A DNA stretch of 64,000 nt from JAOUEA01 sp963825685 (GTDB lineage: Bacteria; Actinomycetota; UBA4738; HRBIN12), in the NCBI GenBank assembly GCA_963825685.1, contig CAWGUD010000020.1, positions 124,001-188,000 of the forward strand. The letters run 5' to 3'. Position numbers and translations under genes: made by a program. Shown piece after piece: positions 8,653-17,143 of this stretch; position 1 is the stretch's first letter; every line of letters starts with the position of its first letter. The notes below the pieces were generated by a model. The model ran no database searches. It saw only the letters and a list, made by a program, of their open reading frames with translations, and was not told the origin of the DNA.

Positions 8653-10218
8653 GTGGCCAGGCTGACCACGCACATCGACCCGGCGTCGTCGGAATTCGCC
8701 GGGAACGAGGCGGCGATGCGCGGGCTCGTCGCCGACCTCCAGGCGCGACTCGCGAGCGTTCAGGCGGGTGGGGGTGAGCAGGCCACCGAGCGCCACCGAG
8801 GCCGGGGGAAGCTTCCCGCCCGGGAACGCATCGAGCGGCTCGTCGATGCAGGATCGGCCTTCCTCGAGCTCTCGGCGCTCGCGGCCTGTGACCTGTACGA
8901 CGGCGACGCCCCCGCCGCCGGCATCATCACGGGCATCGGTCCCGTGCATGGGACTCCCTGTGTGGTCGTGGCCAACGACGCGACGGTGAAGGGTGGCACC
9001 TACTTCCCGGTCACGGTGAAGAAGCACCTGCGCGCCCAAGAAGTCGCGCTCGAGAACCGTTTGCCGTGCATCTACCTCGTCGACTCGGGTGGCGCATTCC
9101 TGCCTCTGCAGGCCGAGGTCTTCCCCGACCGCGACCACTTCGGACGCATCTTCTACAACCAGGCTCGCATGTCCGCGGTCGGGATCGCGCAGATCGCGGC
9201 CGTGATGGGCTCGTGCACGGCCGGCGGCGCCTACGTGCCCGCGATGTCGGACGAGACCGTGATCGTGCGCGGCACCGGGACGATCTTCCTCGGAGGTCCG
9301 CCGCTCGTGAAAGCCGCGACCGGCGAGGACGTCGACCCGGAGGATCTCGGAGGTGCCGACGTGCACGCTCGGCGGAGCGGCCTCGCCGACCACGAGGCGA
9401 CAGACGACGAGCATGCCCTGCGCATCGTGCGAGAGATCGTCGCGAACCTGAACCTTCCGTCCCGACGCTCCTGGGAGATCGCCGATCCCGAGGACCCTGC
9501 CGTCGACGCCGCGACGCTCTACGGCGTGATCCCGCAGGATCTCGCGCAGACGTACGACGTGCGCGAGGTGATCGCGCGCGTGGTCGACCGGTCCGCGTTC
9601 CATGAGTTCAAGCGGCGGTACGGCGACACCCTCGTGTGTGGGTTCGCGCGCATCCATGGACACCCGGTCGCGATCCTCGCGAACAACGGCATCCTGTTCT
9701 CCGAGTCGGCGCTCAAGGGCGCGCACTTCGTCGAGCTCGCCTGCGAACGTGGCACCCCCCTCGTCTTCCTGCAGAACATCACAGGCTTCATGGTCGGCAA
9801 GGAGTACGAGGCAGGCGGCATCGCGAAGGATGGCGCGAAGCTCGTGACCGCCGTCGCCTGCGCGAACGTGCCGAAGTTCACGGTCGTGATCGGCGGCTCG
9901 TTCGGCGCCGGGAACTACGCGATGTGCGGGCGGGCGTACGGTCCGCGGCAGCTATGGATGTGGCCGAACGCGCGCATCTCGGTGATGGGCGGCGTGCAGG
10001 CGGCGAAGGTGCTGACCACGGTGGGCGGTGACCCCGAACGTGAGCAGGAGACGATCGAGCGCTATGAGGCCGAAGGCAGTCCGTATTACTCGACGGCGCG
10101 CCTGTGGGACGACGGCGTGATCGACCCGCTCGATACGAGGAAGGTGCTCGCCCTCGGGCTCGACGCCGCTTCGCGCGCGCCGATCGAGCCGACGACGTTC
10201 GGGGTCTTCCGGATGTGA
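8653..10218 (+). CDS. liuB: Methylcrotonyl-CoA carboxylase, carboxyltransferase (beta) subunit
   Basis: Transfers the carboxyl group from biotin to 3-methylcrotonyl-CoA, giving 3-methylglutaconyl-CoA. The 521-residue length suits the family. The crotonase-fold halves show the acyl-CoA and carboxybiotin oxyanion-hole regions, YLVDSGGAFLPLQ and VMGSCTAGGAYVPAM in the N-half, and LQNITGFMVGKEYEAGGIAK plus VIGGSFGAGNYAM in the C-half. These are typical of MCC beta rather than propionyl-CoA carboxylase. The GTG start at 8653 gives ARLTTHIDPAS. Its stop overlaps the next gene's GTG start (GTGA at 10215-10218), and the order beta-hydratase-alpha-lyase matches liuBCDE clusters. Confidence 0.95.
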   Translation: MARLTTHIDPASSEFAGNEAAMRGLVADLQARLASVQAGGGEQATERHRGRGKLPARERIERLVDAGSAFLELSALAACDLYDGDAPAAGIITGIGPVHGTPCVVVANDATVKGGTYFPVTVKKHLRAQEVALENRLPCIYLVDSGGAFLPLQAEVFPDRDHFGRIFYNQARMSAVGIAQIAAVMGSCTAGGAYVPAMSDETVIVRGTGTIFLGGPPLVKAATGEDVDPEDLGGADVHARRSGLADHEATDDEHALRIVREIVANLNLPSRRSWEIADPEDPAVDAATLYGVIPQDLAQTYDVREVIARVVDRSAFHEFKRRYGDTLVCGFARIHGHPVAILANNGILFSESALKGAHFVELACERGTPLVFLQNITGFMVGKEYEAGGIAKDGAKLVTAVACANVPKFTVVIGGSFGAGNYAMCGRAYGPRQLWMWPNARISVMGGVQAAKVLTTVGGDPEREQETIERYEAEGSPYYSTARLWDDGVIDPLDTRKVLALGLDAASRAPIEPTTFGVFRM

Positions 10219-10994
10219 GCGACGTGCAGGTGACCCGTGAGGGACCCGTCGTGACCCTGACCCTCGACCGGCCGGATCGGCGCAACGCGCTCGATCCGAG
10301 CCTGCTCGCTGCGCTCGCCGAGGCGGTCGACGAGACCTCCGGCGACGACGACGTTCGGGTCGTGGTGCTGACGGGCGCGGGCAGCGCGTTCTCGGCCGGC
10401 GCCGACCTCGATTGGATGCGTGCGAGCCGCAACCTCCCATGGGACCGGAACCGAGGAGACGCGGCATCGATGGCGGCGGCGTTCGACACGCTCGATCGTT
10501 GCCCCAAGGCGGTGGTGGCACGGGTGAACGGCGCGGCGATCGGCGGCGGTGCGGGGCTCGTCGCATGCGCCGACGTGGCGGTCGCCGTCGAAGGAGCCCG
10601 TTTCGCGTTCGCCGAGGTGCGGCTCGGGCTCCTGCCCGCCTCGATCGCGCCCTTCGTGGTTCGCGCGATCGGTCCCGGCCGCGCCCGGGAACTCTTCACC
10701 ACCGGCCGCGCGTTCGGGGCCGACGAGGCCGCGACGTTCGGACTCGTTCAGCACGTCGTGCCGGCCGACCTGCTCGACGCGACCGTCGAGGAGGTGGCGC
10801 GGGCGTACCTGGCCTGCGGACCCGAGGCTGTGGCCGCGAACAAGCGGCTCGTGCGCGACATGACCTCGGCCCTCGCGTTGCCCGACCTCCCTGACCGCAT
10901 CGCCGCGGCCCGAGCGAGCGATGAAGGGCAAGAAGGCGCCACCGCGTTCCTCGAGAAGCGTCCGCCGAGATGGTCGACATCCGACGCCTCCTGA
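10215..10994 (+). CDS. liuC: Methylglutaconyl-CoA hydratase (enoyl-CoA hydratase family)
   Basis: Hydrates 3-methylglutaconyl-CoA to HMG-CoA. The 259-residue crotonase-fold protein shows FSAGADLDWM, the oxyanion-hole motif NGAAIGGGAGLVACADVAVA and the acid residue in FAFAEVRLGLLPASIAPFVV, a pattern seen in LiuC-type hydratases. The function call rests largely on its position between the two carboxylase subunits. The GTG start overlaps the previous stop by four bases. The last 25 bases overlap the carboxylase alpha start. One of the two classical hydratase glutamates is not evident at its usual position, as in other LiuC proteins. Confidence 0.88.
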   Translation: MSDVQVTREGPVVTLTLDRPDRRNALDPSLLAALAEAVDETSGDDDVRVVVLTGAGSAFSAGADLDWMRASRNLPWDRNRGDAASMAAAFDTLDRCPKAVVARVNGAAIGGGAGLVACADVAVAVEGARFAFAEVRLGLLPASIAPFVVRAIGPGRARELFTTGRAFGADEAATFGLVQHVVPADLLDATVEEVARAYLACGPEAVAANKRLVRDMTSALALPDLPDRIAAARASDEGQEGATAFLEKRPPRWSTSDAS

Positions 10995-12697
10995 TCGCGA
11001 ATCGCGGCGAGATCGCGGTGCGCATCGTGCAGGCGTGTCGCGAGATCGGCGTCTCCCCCGTGGTCGCCATCACCGCCCCGGAGCGTGACGCCCTGCCCGC
11101 CGCGCTCGCCGACGCCGCCGTGGAGGTGCCGTCTTACCTCGACGCCGAGGCGCTCGTCCGGGCGGCGACGAACGCAGGGGTCGACGCGGTGCATCCCGGG
11201 TACGGGTTCCTCGCGGAGGATCCGGGCTTCGCCGATCTCGTTCTCGAGGCGGGACTCCATTGGGTGGGACCGCCCCCCGACGCGATGCGCCGACTCGGCG
11301 ACAAGACCGCCGCGCGGGCGGTCGCGCGGGAAGTGGACGTGCCGGTCGTGCCCGGGGTCGACGCGGACGGCATGTCCGATGAGGAGATCGAGCGGGAGGC
11401 CGCGATGCTCGGGCCGCCTCTCATGGTCAAGGCGGCGGGCGGCGGCGGCGGTCGCGGCATGAGGCACGTGGACGACCTCGCCACCTTGCGTACGGCCCTT
11501 GCCGAGGCCCGGCGGGAGTCGGCAGCCGGGTTCGGCGAGGGGCGGGTGTTCCTGGAACGGCGCCTCGAAAGGGTCCACCACGTCGAGGTGCAGGTGCTGC
11601 TCGACGACCACGGGAACGCGGTGCATCTGGGCGAGCGCGACTGCTCGCTGCAGCGACGCCATCAGAAGATCATTGAAGCGTCTCCCGCCCCGGGCGTCGA
11701 CGAGGAGCTGCGAGCCGCGCTCGGGGCGGCCGCGATCGCGATCGCCCGAGCGGGCGGATACCGGGGGGCCGGCACGGTCGAGTTCCTCATGGGCCCCGAC
11801 GGCGGATGGTGGTTCCTCGAGATGAACGTTCGCCTCCAGGTCGAGCACGGGGTCACCGAGGCGGTCACCGGCATCGATCTGGTGCGCGCGCAGCTCGAGA
11901 TCGCGGCAGGATCCCGTGTGCCGATCGATCAGGCCGACGCTTCGCTTCGGGGCCACGCGATCGAGGCGCGTGTCTACGCCGAGGACCCGGCGAACGCGTT
12001 CCTTCCGGCCACCGGTCGCGTCGTGCTGCTCGAGCTCCCGAGGTGGCCGGGGGTGCGCATCGACACCGCGCTCCGCGGCGGCGAGCTGATAGGCCTCGGT
12101 TTCGATGCCCTTCTCGCGAAGGTGATCGCCCACGGCGAAGACCGTCAGGCCGCGATCGCCCGGCTGCGGGCGGCACTCGCGGAGGTCCGGATCGTGGGGG
12201 TCACGACCAATCTAGGGTTCCTGCTCGACGCGCTCCAACGGCGCGAGGTCGGGGAGGGCACAGCCGACACGGACTGGGTCGAACGGGTGTGGCAACCCGA
12301 GGTGCCCGCCCTGCCACCCGGGGTGCGCGCAGACCCTTCGGGCCCGGACCCCTGGGTCGCGTTCGGCGGCGCCGGCACGGTGCGCGGCGTGACCGTCGCC
12401 GGCTCCCACGCGCAGTTCCGCGGCTGGTCGTATCGGCTCGGCGACGACGACCTCGAGACCCACGCGCCCGCCCTGCCCGGCGGCTCGCTCACCGCGCCGA
12501 TGCCTGCCAGCGTGCTGCGCGTCGATGTCGAGCCGGGCGACGCGGTGGCGGCCGGCCAGATCCTCGCGATGCTCGAGGCGATGAAGATCCAGGTGCAGGT
12601 GGCGGCGCCCGGCGCCGGCACCGTGCGAGCCGTGCGCGTACGGGCCGGCGACATCGTCGCCCGCGGCGACACGCTGATCGAGCTCGAGGAAGGATGA
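10970..12697 (+). CDS. liuD: Methylcrotonyl-CoA carboxylase, biotin-carboxylase/BCCP (alpha) subunit
   Basis: Carboxylates its own biotin with ATP and bicarbonate and delivers it to the beta subunit. Domains in order: biotin carboxylase N-domain (LLIANRGEIAVRI, near residue 10), ATP-grasp with the glycine-rich loop KAAGGGGGRGMRHV (near 160), C-domain (EARVYAEDP, near 335), and a C-terminal biotinyl domain with biotin-bearing Lys539 in LEAMKIQVQ. The usual AMKM is AMKI here. At 575 residues it is shorter than typical (about 650), the shortening falling in the linker between the carboxylase and biotinyl domains. The start overlaps the hydratase gene, so translation is probably coupled. Confidence 0.95.
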   Translation: MVDIRRLLIANRGEIAVRIVQACREIGVSPVVAITAPERDALPAALADAAVEVPSYLDAEALVRAATNAGVDAVHPGYGFLAEDPGFADLVLEAGLHWVGPPPDAMRRLGDKTAARAVAREVDVPVVPGVDADGMSDEEIEREAAMLGPPLMVKAAGGGGGRGMRHVDDLATLRTALAEARRESAAGFGEGRVFLERRLERVHHVEVQVLLDDHGNAVHLGERDCSLQRRHQKIIEASPAPGVDEELRAALGAAAIAIARAGGYRGAGTVEFLMGPDGGWWFLEMNVRLQVEHGVTEAVTGIDLVRAQLEIAAGSRVPIDQADASLRGHAIEARVYAEDPANAFLPATGRVVLLELPRWPGVRIDTALRGGELIGLGFDALLAKVIAHGEDRQAAIARLRAALAEVRIVGVTTNLGFLLDALQRREVGEGTADTDWVERVWQPEVPALPPGVRADPSGPDPWVAFGGAGTVRGVTVAGSHAQFRGWSYRLGDDDLETHAPALPGGSLTAPMPASVLRVDVEPGDAVAAGQILAMLEAMKIQVQVAAPGAGTVRAVRVRAGDIVARGDTLIELEEG

Positions 12698-12704
12698 CGT
12701 CGGG

Positions 12705-13574
12705 GTGAGCGCGAACGGGCAGCGACCGACGACGGTTCGGATCGTCGAGGTCGGTCCGCGCGACGGACTCCAGAATGAGGCAGCGCTCGTGCCCACCGAC
12801 ACGAAGGTCGCGTTCATCGAAGCGCTCGCCGACGCGGGCCTTCCGGTCGTCGAGGTCACGTCGTTCGTGAGCCCACGAGCGGTGCCGCAGCTCGCCGATG
12901 CCGACGATGTGTTACCGCGCGTGCGGAGACGCGATGGCGTGCGCTACCCGGTGCTGGTGCCGAACATGCGGGGCATGGAACGCGCCGAACGCGCCGGCGC
13001 GGACGCGGTCGCCGTGTTCACCGCCGCCTCGCAGGCATTCGTCGAGAGGAACATCGGCATGACGATCGCGGAGTCGCTCGAGGCGTTCGAGCCCGTGCTC
13101 GCCCGAGCAGGCGACCTCGGATGGTGGCGTCGGGGATACGTCTCGACGGCGTTCGGATGTCCGTACTCGGGGACCGTCGATCCTGCAGCGGTCGTGGACG
13201 TCTGCCTCGCCCTGCTCGACCTCGGGTGCGACGAGATCTCGGTCGGCGACACGATCGGCATCGCTGAGCCGGCCGACGTGCACGTGGTCTGCGACATGCT
13301 GCTCCAACGCATGCCGACCGAGCGGCTCGCGCTGCACCTGCACGACACGAGAGGCCGGGCACTCGAAAACGTGGAGGTCGGCCTCGAGCACGGTGTGTTC
13401 GTCTTCGACTCGTCCGCGGGCGGAACGGGAGGGTGCCCGTTCGCGCCCGGCGCCCCCGGCAACCTGGCGACCGAATCGCTGTGCGCACTCCTCGATCGGC
13501 TCGGCATCCAACACGGCGTCGATGCCGACCGTGTGGCGGCGGCCGCGGGCGCGCTCCGAGCGCAGATGGCCTGA
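12705..13574 (+). CDS. liuE: Hydroxymethylglutaryl-CoA lyase
   Basis: Cleaves HMG-CoA to acetyl-CoA and acetoacetate, the last step of leucine breakdown. The 289-residue TIM-barrel shows the metal and active-site motif EVGPRDGLQNE near residue 15, ISVGDTIGIAEP near 180, the metal ligands HLHDTRG near 207 and the active cysteine loop GGTGGCPFAPGAPGNLATE near 236. It starts with GTG seven bases after the carboxylase stop. It is the last gene of the cluster and converges on a RidA-family gene 14 bases away. Confidence 0.95.
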   Translation: MSANGQRPTTVRIVEVGPRDGLQNEAALVPTDTKVAFIEALADAGLPVVEVTSFVSPRAVPQLADADDVLPRVRRRDGVRYPVLVPNMRGMERAERAGADAVAVFTAASQAFVERNIGMTIAESLEAFEPVLARAGDLGWWRRGYVSTAFGCPYSGTVDPAAVVDVCLALLDLGCDEISVGDTIGIAEPADVHVVCDMLLQRMPTERLALHLHDTRGRALENVEVGLEHGVFVFDSSAGGTGGCPFAPGAPGNLATESLCALLDRLGIQHGVDADRVAAAAGALRAQMA

Positions 13575-13588
13575 GCGAGCCCGACCGC

Positions 13589-13982
13589 TCAGTCGTCGAG
13601 GACGGCGTCCGCCTCGATCTCGACCTTCCACGCCGGGTCGAGGAACCCGGTCACGACCACCATCGTGCTCGCCGGACGCACGTGCGCCGAAGACCTCGCC
13701 GTGCGCTCGCCCGACCTCGCGCCAGTCGGCGGCGTCGACGAGGAACGTGCGGGTGCGCACGACGTGCTCGGGCCCCGCGCCGGCCTCACGCAGCGCCTCG
13801 ACGATGATCTCGAGGCACCGCCGGGCCTGCTCGTAGGCATCGTCGGCGACGGCCTCACCGTCGCGCGGGATCGGCGCCGTGCCCGAGACGTGCACGTGCC
13901 GTCCGGCCACGATCGCCCGTGAGAAGCCGATCTGGGGCTCGTACGGCGACCCCGACGAGATGCGCTGACGCTCCACTGCCAT
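13589..13982 (-). CDS. RidA/YjgF-family protein (one frameshift)
   Basis: Member of the Rid family, whose best known members hydrolyse reactive enamine/imine intermediates. The N-terminal part reads GSPYEPQIGFSRAIVAGRHV and VSGTAPIPRDGEAV. The frame then changes at about 13690, where EVGRAHGEVFG is followed in the next frame by HVRPASTMVVVTGFLDP and the C-terminus WKVEIEADAVLDD. The family's conserved Arg is in the RPAST segment. The joined product would be about 131 residues, normal for the family. It is divergent from glnA with 63 bases between. A sequencing error is the likeliest cause of the break. Confidence 0.75.
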
Positions 13983-13995
13983 CCTCGACCCCCGA

Positions 13996-14012
13996 GTTAA
14001 CGGCTCCGTAAC
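13996..14012. promoter_or_regulatory. Inverted repeat upstream of glnA, possible nitrogen-regulator site
   Basis: GTTAACGG and CCGTAAC face each other across two bases, with one bulged A. The site covers the expected -35 region of the glnA promoter and also lies just upstream of the divergent RidA gene. GTNAC-like half-sites recall actinobacterial GlnR boxes, but spacing differs from the canonical site, so the regulator is a guess. Confidence 0.35.
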
Positions 14013-14033
14013 CGTGGCCGTGCCCACGCAACC

Positions 14034-14039
14034 TACCCT
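14034..14039 (+). promoter_or_regulatory. -10 element of glnA
   Basis: TACCCT ends six bases before the ATG; no Shine-Dalgarno sequence is present. Predicts a leaderless glnA mRNA. Confidence 0.5.
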
Positions 14040-14045
14040 GTCCCC

Positions 14046-15374
14046 ATGGCGCTCACCGCGGAAGCCGACTACGTCCTGCGCACGATCGAGGAACGGGGCA
14101 TCAGGTTCGTGCGCCTGTGGTTCACCGACGTGCTCGGGTTCCTGAAGTCGTTCACGATCACGTCGCAGGAGCTCGAGGGCGCGTTCGCCGAGGGCATGGG
14201 CTTCGACGGCTCCTCGATCGAGGGGTTCAGTCGCATCCAGGAATCCGACATGATCGCGATCCCCGACCCGGCGACGTTCCAGATCATCCCCTGGACGACG
14301 GAGGCCCCCGTCGCCCGCATGTTCTGCGACGTCTGGACCCCCGACGGCGTGCCGTTCGACGGCGATCCGCGCGGGGTGCTGAAGCGACAGCTGCAGCGCG
14401 CGGCCGACCTGGGCTTCACGTTCTACGTCGGACCCGAGCTCGAGTACTTCTACTTCCGTTCGGTCGACGATCCGTCCTTCCTCGATCAGGGCGGCTACTT
14501 CGACGAGACGCCCCTCGACGTCGCCACCGACTACCGCAAGCGCACCGTGCAGTACCTCGAGGCGATGGGCATCCCGGTCGAGTACGTGCACCACGAGGTG
14601 GCGCCGAGCCAGCACGAGATCGACCTGCGATACGCGGACGCGCTCTCGATGGCCGACAACGTGATGGCCTACCGCCTCACCGTGAAGGAGGTGGCCCAGG
14701 AGTTCGGCATCTACGCGACGTTCATGCCGAAGCCGGTCGCGGGCGTGAACGGCTCGGGCATGCACACCCATCAGTCGTTGTTCGAGGGCGACCGCAACGC
14801 GTTCTTCGACGCGACCGACGAGTACCACCTCTCGAAGACGGCCAAGCACTACATCGCCGGGCTGCTGCACCACGGTCCGGAGATCACCCTGCTCACGAAC
14901 CAGTGGGTGAACTCGTACAAGCGCCTCGTGCCCGGATACGAGGCGCCCGTCTACGTCTGCTGGGCACGGCGCAACCGCAGCGCCCTCGTCCGCGTTCCCC
15001 AGTACAAGCCCGGCAAGGAAGAGGCGACGCGCATCGAGTACCGCTCCCCCGACCCGGCCTGCAACCCCTACCTGGCGTTCGCGGCGATGCTCGCGGCGGG
15101 CCTCGAGGGCATCGAGCACGAGTACGAGCTGCCGCCCGAGGCGAGCAACAACATCTACGAGATGAGCGACGACGAGCGCGAGACGGCCGGCATCCGGTCG
15201 CTGCCCGAGGACCTCGTCGAGGCGATCCACCTCGCCGAGCACAGCGACGTGCTGCGCGAGGCCCTCGGCGAGCACGTGCACGAGTTCCTGATCAGGAACA
15301 AGCGTGCGGAGTGGGACGCCTTCAAGTCCTACGTGAGCCCCTTCGAGCTCGAGCGCTACCTTCCCATCCTCTGA
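14046..15374 (+). CDS. glnA: Glutamine synthetase type I, alpha-like
   Basis: Makes glutamine from glutamate, ammonia and ATP; a cytoplasmic dodecamer in this family. The 442-residue product shows the N-terminal beta-grasp (FVRLWFTDVLGFLKSF), FAEGMGFDGSSIEGF, the metal ligands in YVGPELEYFYF, NGSGMHTHQSL, and the glutamate loop EYRSPDPACNPYLAFAAML. The C-terminus reads NNIYEMSDDERETAGI where beta-type enzymes have the adenylylated NLYxLPPEE tyrosine. Length and C-terminus match the alpha/Bacillus or actinobacterial GlnA2 group, which is generally not regulated by adenylylation. This makes the nearby glnE an odd neighbour. The ATG start is supported by the TACCCT hexamer directly upstream. Confidence 0.95.
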   Translation: MALTAEADYVLRTIEERGIRFVRLWFTDVLGFLKSFTITSQELEGAFAEGMGFDGSSIEGFSRIQESDMIAIPDPATFQIIPWTTEAPVARMFCDVWTPDGVPFDGDPRGVLKRQLQRAADLGFTFYVGPELEYFYFRSVDDPSFLDQGGYFDETPLDVATDYRKRTVQYLEAMGIPVEYVHHEVAPSQHEIDLRYADALSMADNVMAYRLTVKEVAQEFGIYATFMPKPVAGVNGSGMHTHQSLFEGDRNAFFDATDEYHLSKTAKHYIAGLLHHGPEITLLTNQWVNSYKRLVPGYEAPVYVCWARRNRSALVRVPQYKPGKEEATRIEYRSPDPACNPYLAFAAMLAAGLEGIEHEYELPPEASNNIYEMSDDERETAGIRSLPEDLVEAIHLAEHSDVLREALGEHVHEFLIRNKRAEWDAFKSYVSPFELERYLPIL

Positions 15375-15479
15375 GCCGATCCCACGGCGACTTGACGTAG
15401 GGCCGTTGGGCGAGAGACCATCCGCCGAACGGCCGACAGGGGTGGGCCTGTCTGCCGACGACGAGAGGAGCTCCCCCCG

Positions 15480-16712
15480 ATGCGTTCTCGCAAGACCCTG
15501 TCCCGCGTCGCGTTGCTCGGTGTCGTGGCGCTGGTCGCCGTGATGCTGATGGCGGTGCCGGGCAACGCGACCTTCGCGAAGAAGTACGACCTGTCGGTGA
15601 CACCGTCGAGCATCCCGGCCGGGGGCTCGGCCGTCTTCGCGGCGAAGTACACGAACAAGAGCCTGTACAAGATCGGCTCCACCGTGCTCACGGTGCCGTC
15701 GGGCTTCCAGGTGACCGGTGCGACGACCTCGAGGGGATCGATCCCCACGGGTGGCGTGACGGGCACCTCGGTGTCGGTCAAGGACCTGAACCTGTCGCTC
15801 GGGTCCTCGTTCACGATCTCGGTCTCCGCGACGGCGCCGTGCGGCGTCGGCTCAGGCTCGTGGTCGGCGGTGACGAAGACCGGCAACTTCAGCGGCTCGC
15901 TCTTCTCCTACAACAACGCCGCGAGCGCGCGGGCGGCGACCGTCACGGGCTCGTGTTCCCTCGAGTTCGTCGACCAGCCGACCGACTCCGCGATCGGGGA
16001 CCCGATCAACGCGCCCGATGGAGTCTCTGTCCGCGCGCTGAACGGCGCCGCTGAGCCCGTCGCCGGCGTGAACGTCTCGATGGCCAAGGCCACCGGACCG
16101 GGGAACCTGACCGGGAACGACGACGTCGCCACCAGCGGCGATCCGGCACAAGCTGCGTTCACGGCACTCGAGCTCGACGAAGCCGGTACCTACTCGCTCT
16201 CGGCGAGCGCGGCCGGGTACGGCTCGGCCACCTCGAACGAGTTCCAGGTCGCGGGCGAGATCCTCGGCTGTGACGCGGAAGGTGGGGACAGCTACCCGAC
16301 GGAATCGGGCGGGGCAGCGTCGGCGGTCGACCTGCAACGCGAGACGGGTGCCTGCGATACGGACATCCCCGTCACGATCGTGGTGCGCAACAACGAGGTC
16401 GAGATCACGAAGCCGACCGTCGAGGGTTCGGCCTTCACGATGACGATCGAGTGGACCGAGGAAGAGTTCCAGTACCCGCTCCCGCCCACCCAGATCGCCT
16501 ACGACGGCGAGGAGACCACCCACGCCATGCAGCAGTGCCTGCCTGACGGGAACGACGACGGCTATCCCGACCTGCCGCCCCGGGTCGACGGTCCTGAGGG
16601 CAACGAGTTCTGGTGCGTCACCTCCCTCTCCGTCAACGAGCTCCCCTCGGGCCTGATCGAGGTCTCAGAGAGCTACTTCGGAGCCGGCGACCCCCGCGTG
16701 ACGAGGGGCTGA
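15480..16712 (+). CDS. Secreted protein with immunoglobulin-like regions
   Basis: Unrecognised exported protein of 410 residues. A signal peptide is clear (MRSRKTLSRVALLGVVALVAVMLMA type, likely cut after VPGNA near residue 30). The first part (about 35-150) is Ser/Thr/Gly-rich and resembles DUF11-like beta-sandwich repeats (LSVTPSSIPAGGSAVFAAKY). A middle region (about 160-260) reads like an invasin-type Ig domain (GVSVRALNGAAEPVAGVNVS). The acidic C-terminal part contains several Cys, perhaps in disulfides. GAGGAG sits eleven bases before the ATG. No transmembrane anchor or sortase motif is visible, so it is probably released or wall-associated non-covalently. Confidence 0.75.
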   Translation: MRSRKTLSRVALLGVVALVAVMLMAVPGNATFAKKYDLSVTPSSIPAGGSAVFAAKYTNKSLYKIGSTVLTVPSGFQVTGATTSRGSIPTGGVTGTSVSVKDLNLSLGSSFTISVSATAPCGVGSGSWSAVTKTGNFSGSLFSYNNAASARAATVTGSCSLEFVDQPTDSAIGDPINAPDGVSVRALNGAAEPVAGVNVSMAKATGPGNLTGNDDVATSGDPAQAAFTALELDEAGTYSLSASAAGYGSATSNEFQVAGEILGCDAEGGDSYPTESGGAASAVDLQRETGACDTDIPVTIVVRNNEVEITKPTVEGSAFTMTIEWTEEEFQYPLPPTQIAYDGEETTHAMQQCLPDGNDDGYPDLPPRVDGPEGNEFWCVTSLSVNELPSGLIEVSESYFGAGDPRVTRG

Positions 16713-16731
16713 GGCGATCGGACAACGGCAG

Positions 16732-16763
16732 GCGGCAAGGTCCTCACACGAGGACCTTGCCGC
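16732..16763. terminator. Bidirectional terminator hairpin
   Basis: A perfect 14-pair stem (GCGGCAAGGTCCTC and its complement) with an ACAC loop. It serves the convergent secreted-protein and cupredoxin genes; its right arm encodes the last residues of the cupredoxin. Confidence 0.75.
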
Positions 16764-17079
16764 ACATGCCGGTGCAGTTCCCTCCGGCCAGATCGCCGTG
16801 GATCGAGCAGTAGAACCGATACGTGCCGCGCTGCCGGAACGCGCGTGAGACCGACTCGCCCTGGCTGATGCGCTTCGAGTAGCGCCATTCACCGCCGTAC
16901 GCCCGCACCGTGTGGGTGCCGCTCGCCGCGCGCCACCGCACCCGGTCGCCCCGATCGATGTCCACCGACGATGGGCGCCACCTCGTTCCGCTGCCGCGGA
17001 TCGTCACCGCCGAGACCGGCCCCGCCGCGGCGACCGCGATCACCACCGTCGATGCCACGACCACCGCGATCCGTCGCAT
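16744..17079 (-). CDS. Secreted plastocyanin-like cupredoxin, copy 1
   Basis: Small exported copper protein of 111 residues. A signal peptide (MRRIAVVVASTVVIAVAAAG, cut near VSA) precedes a single cupredoxin domain. Type-1 copper ligands are visible: His in ASGTHTVRAYG, then Cys and His in YRFYCSIHGDL and the Met in CTGMCG. Two extra cysteines flank the Met (NCTGMCGK), which is unusual for this fold. It is 47% or so like the next gene by eye, and the pair arose by duplication. An electron-transfer or copper-carrier role is likely but no partner is adjacent. The ATG at 17079 gives a normal signal peptide; the longer frame does not. Confidence 0.85.
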   Translation of the reverse strand: MRRIAVVVASTVVIAVAAAGPVSAVTIRGSGTRWRPSSVDIDRGDRVRWRAASGTHTVRAYGGEWRYSKRISQGESVSRAFRQRGTYRFYCSIHGDLAGGNCTGMCGKVLV

Positions 17080-17143
17080 GCGCCCTCCCCCCGTCCGCGA
17101 TCCCACGGCAGGGGTACGAGAGGAACCGATCGAGGGTTCAGGT

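Noticed and set aside
12912..15281. Long minus-strand open frame opposite HMG-CoA lyase and glnA.
   Set aside because: Shadow frame. Apart from the RidA N-terminus it has low-complexity Arg/His/Asp-rich sequence without motifs.
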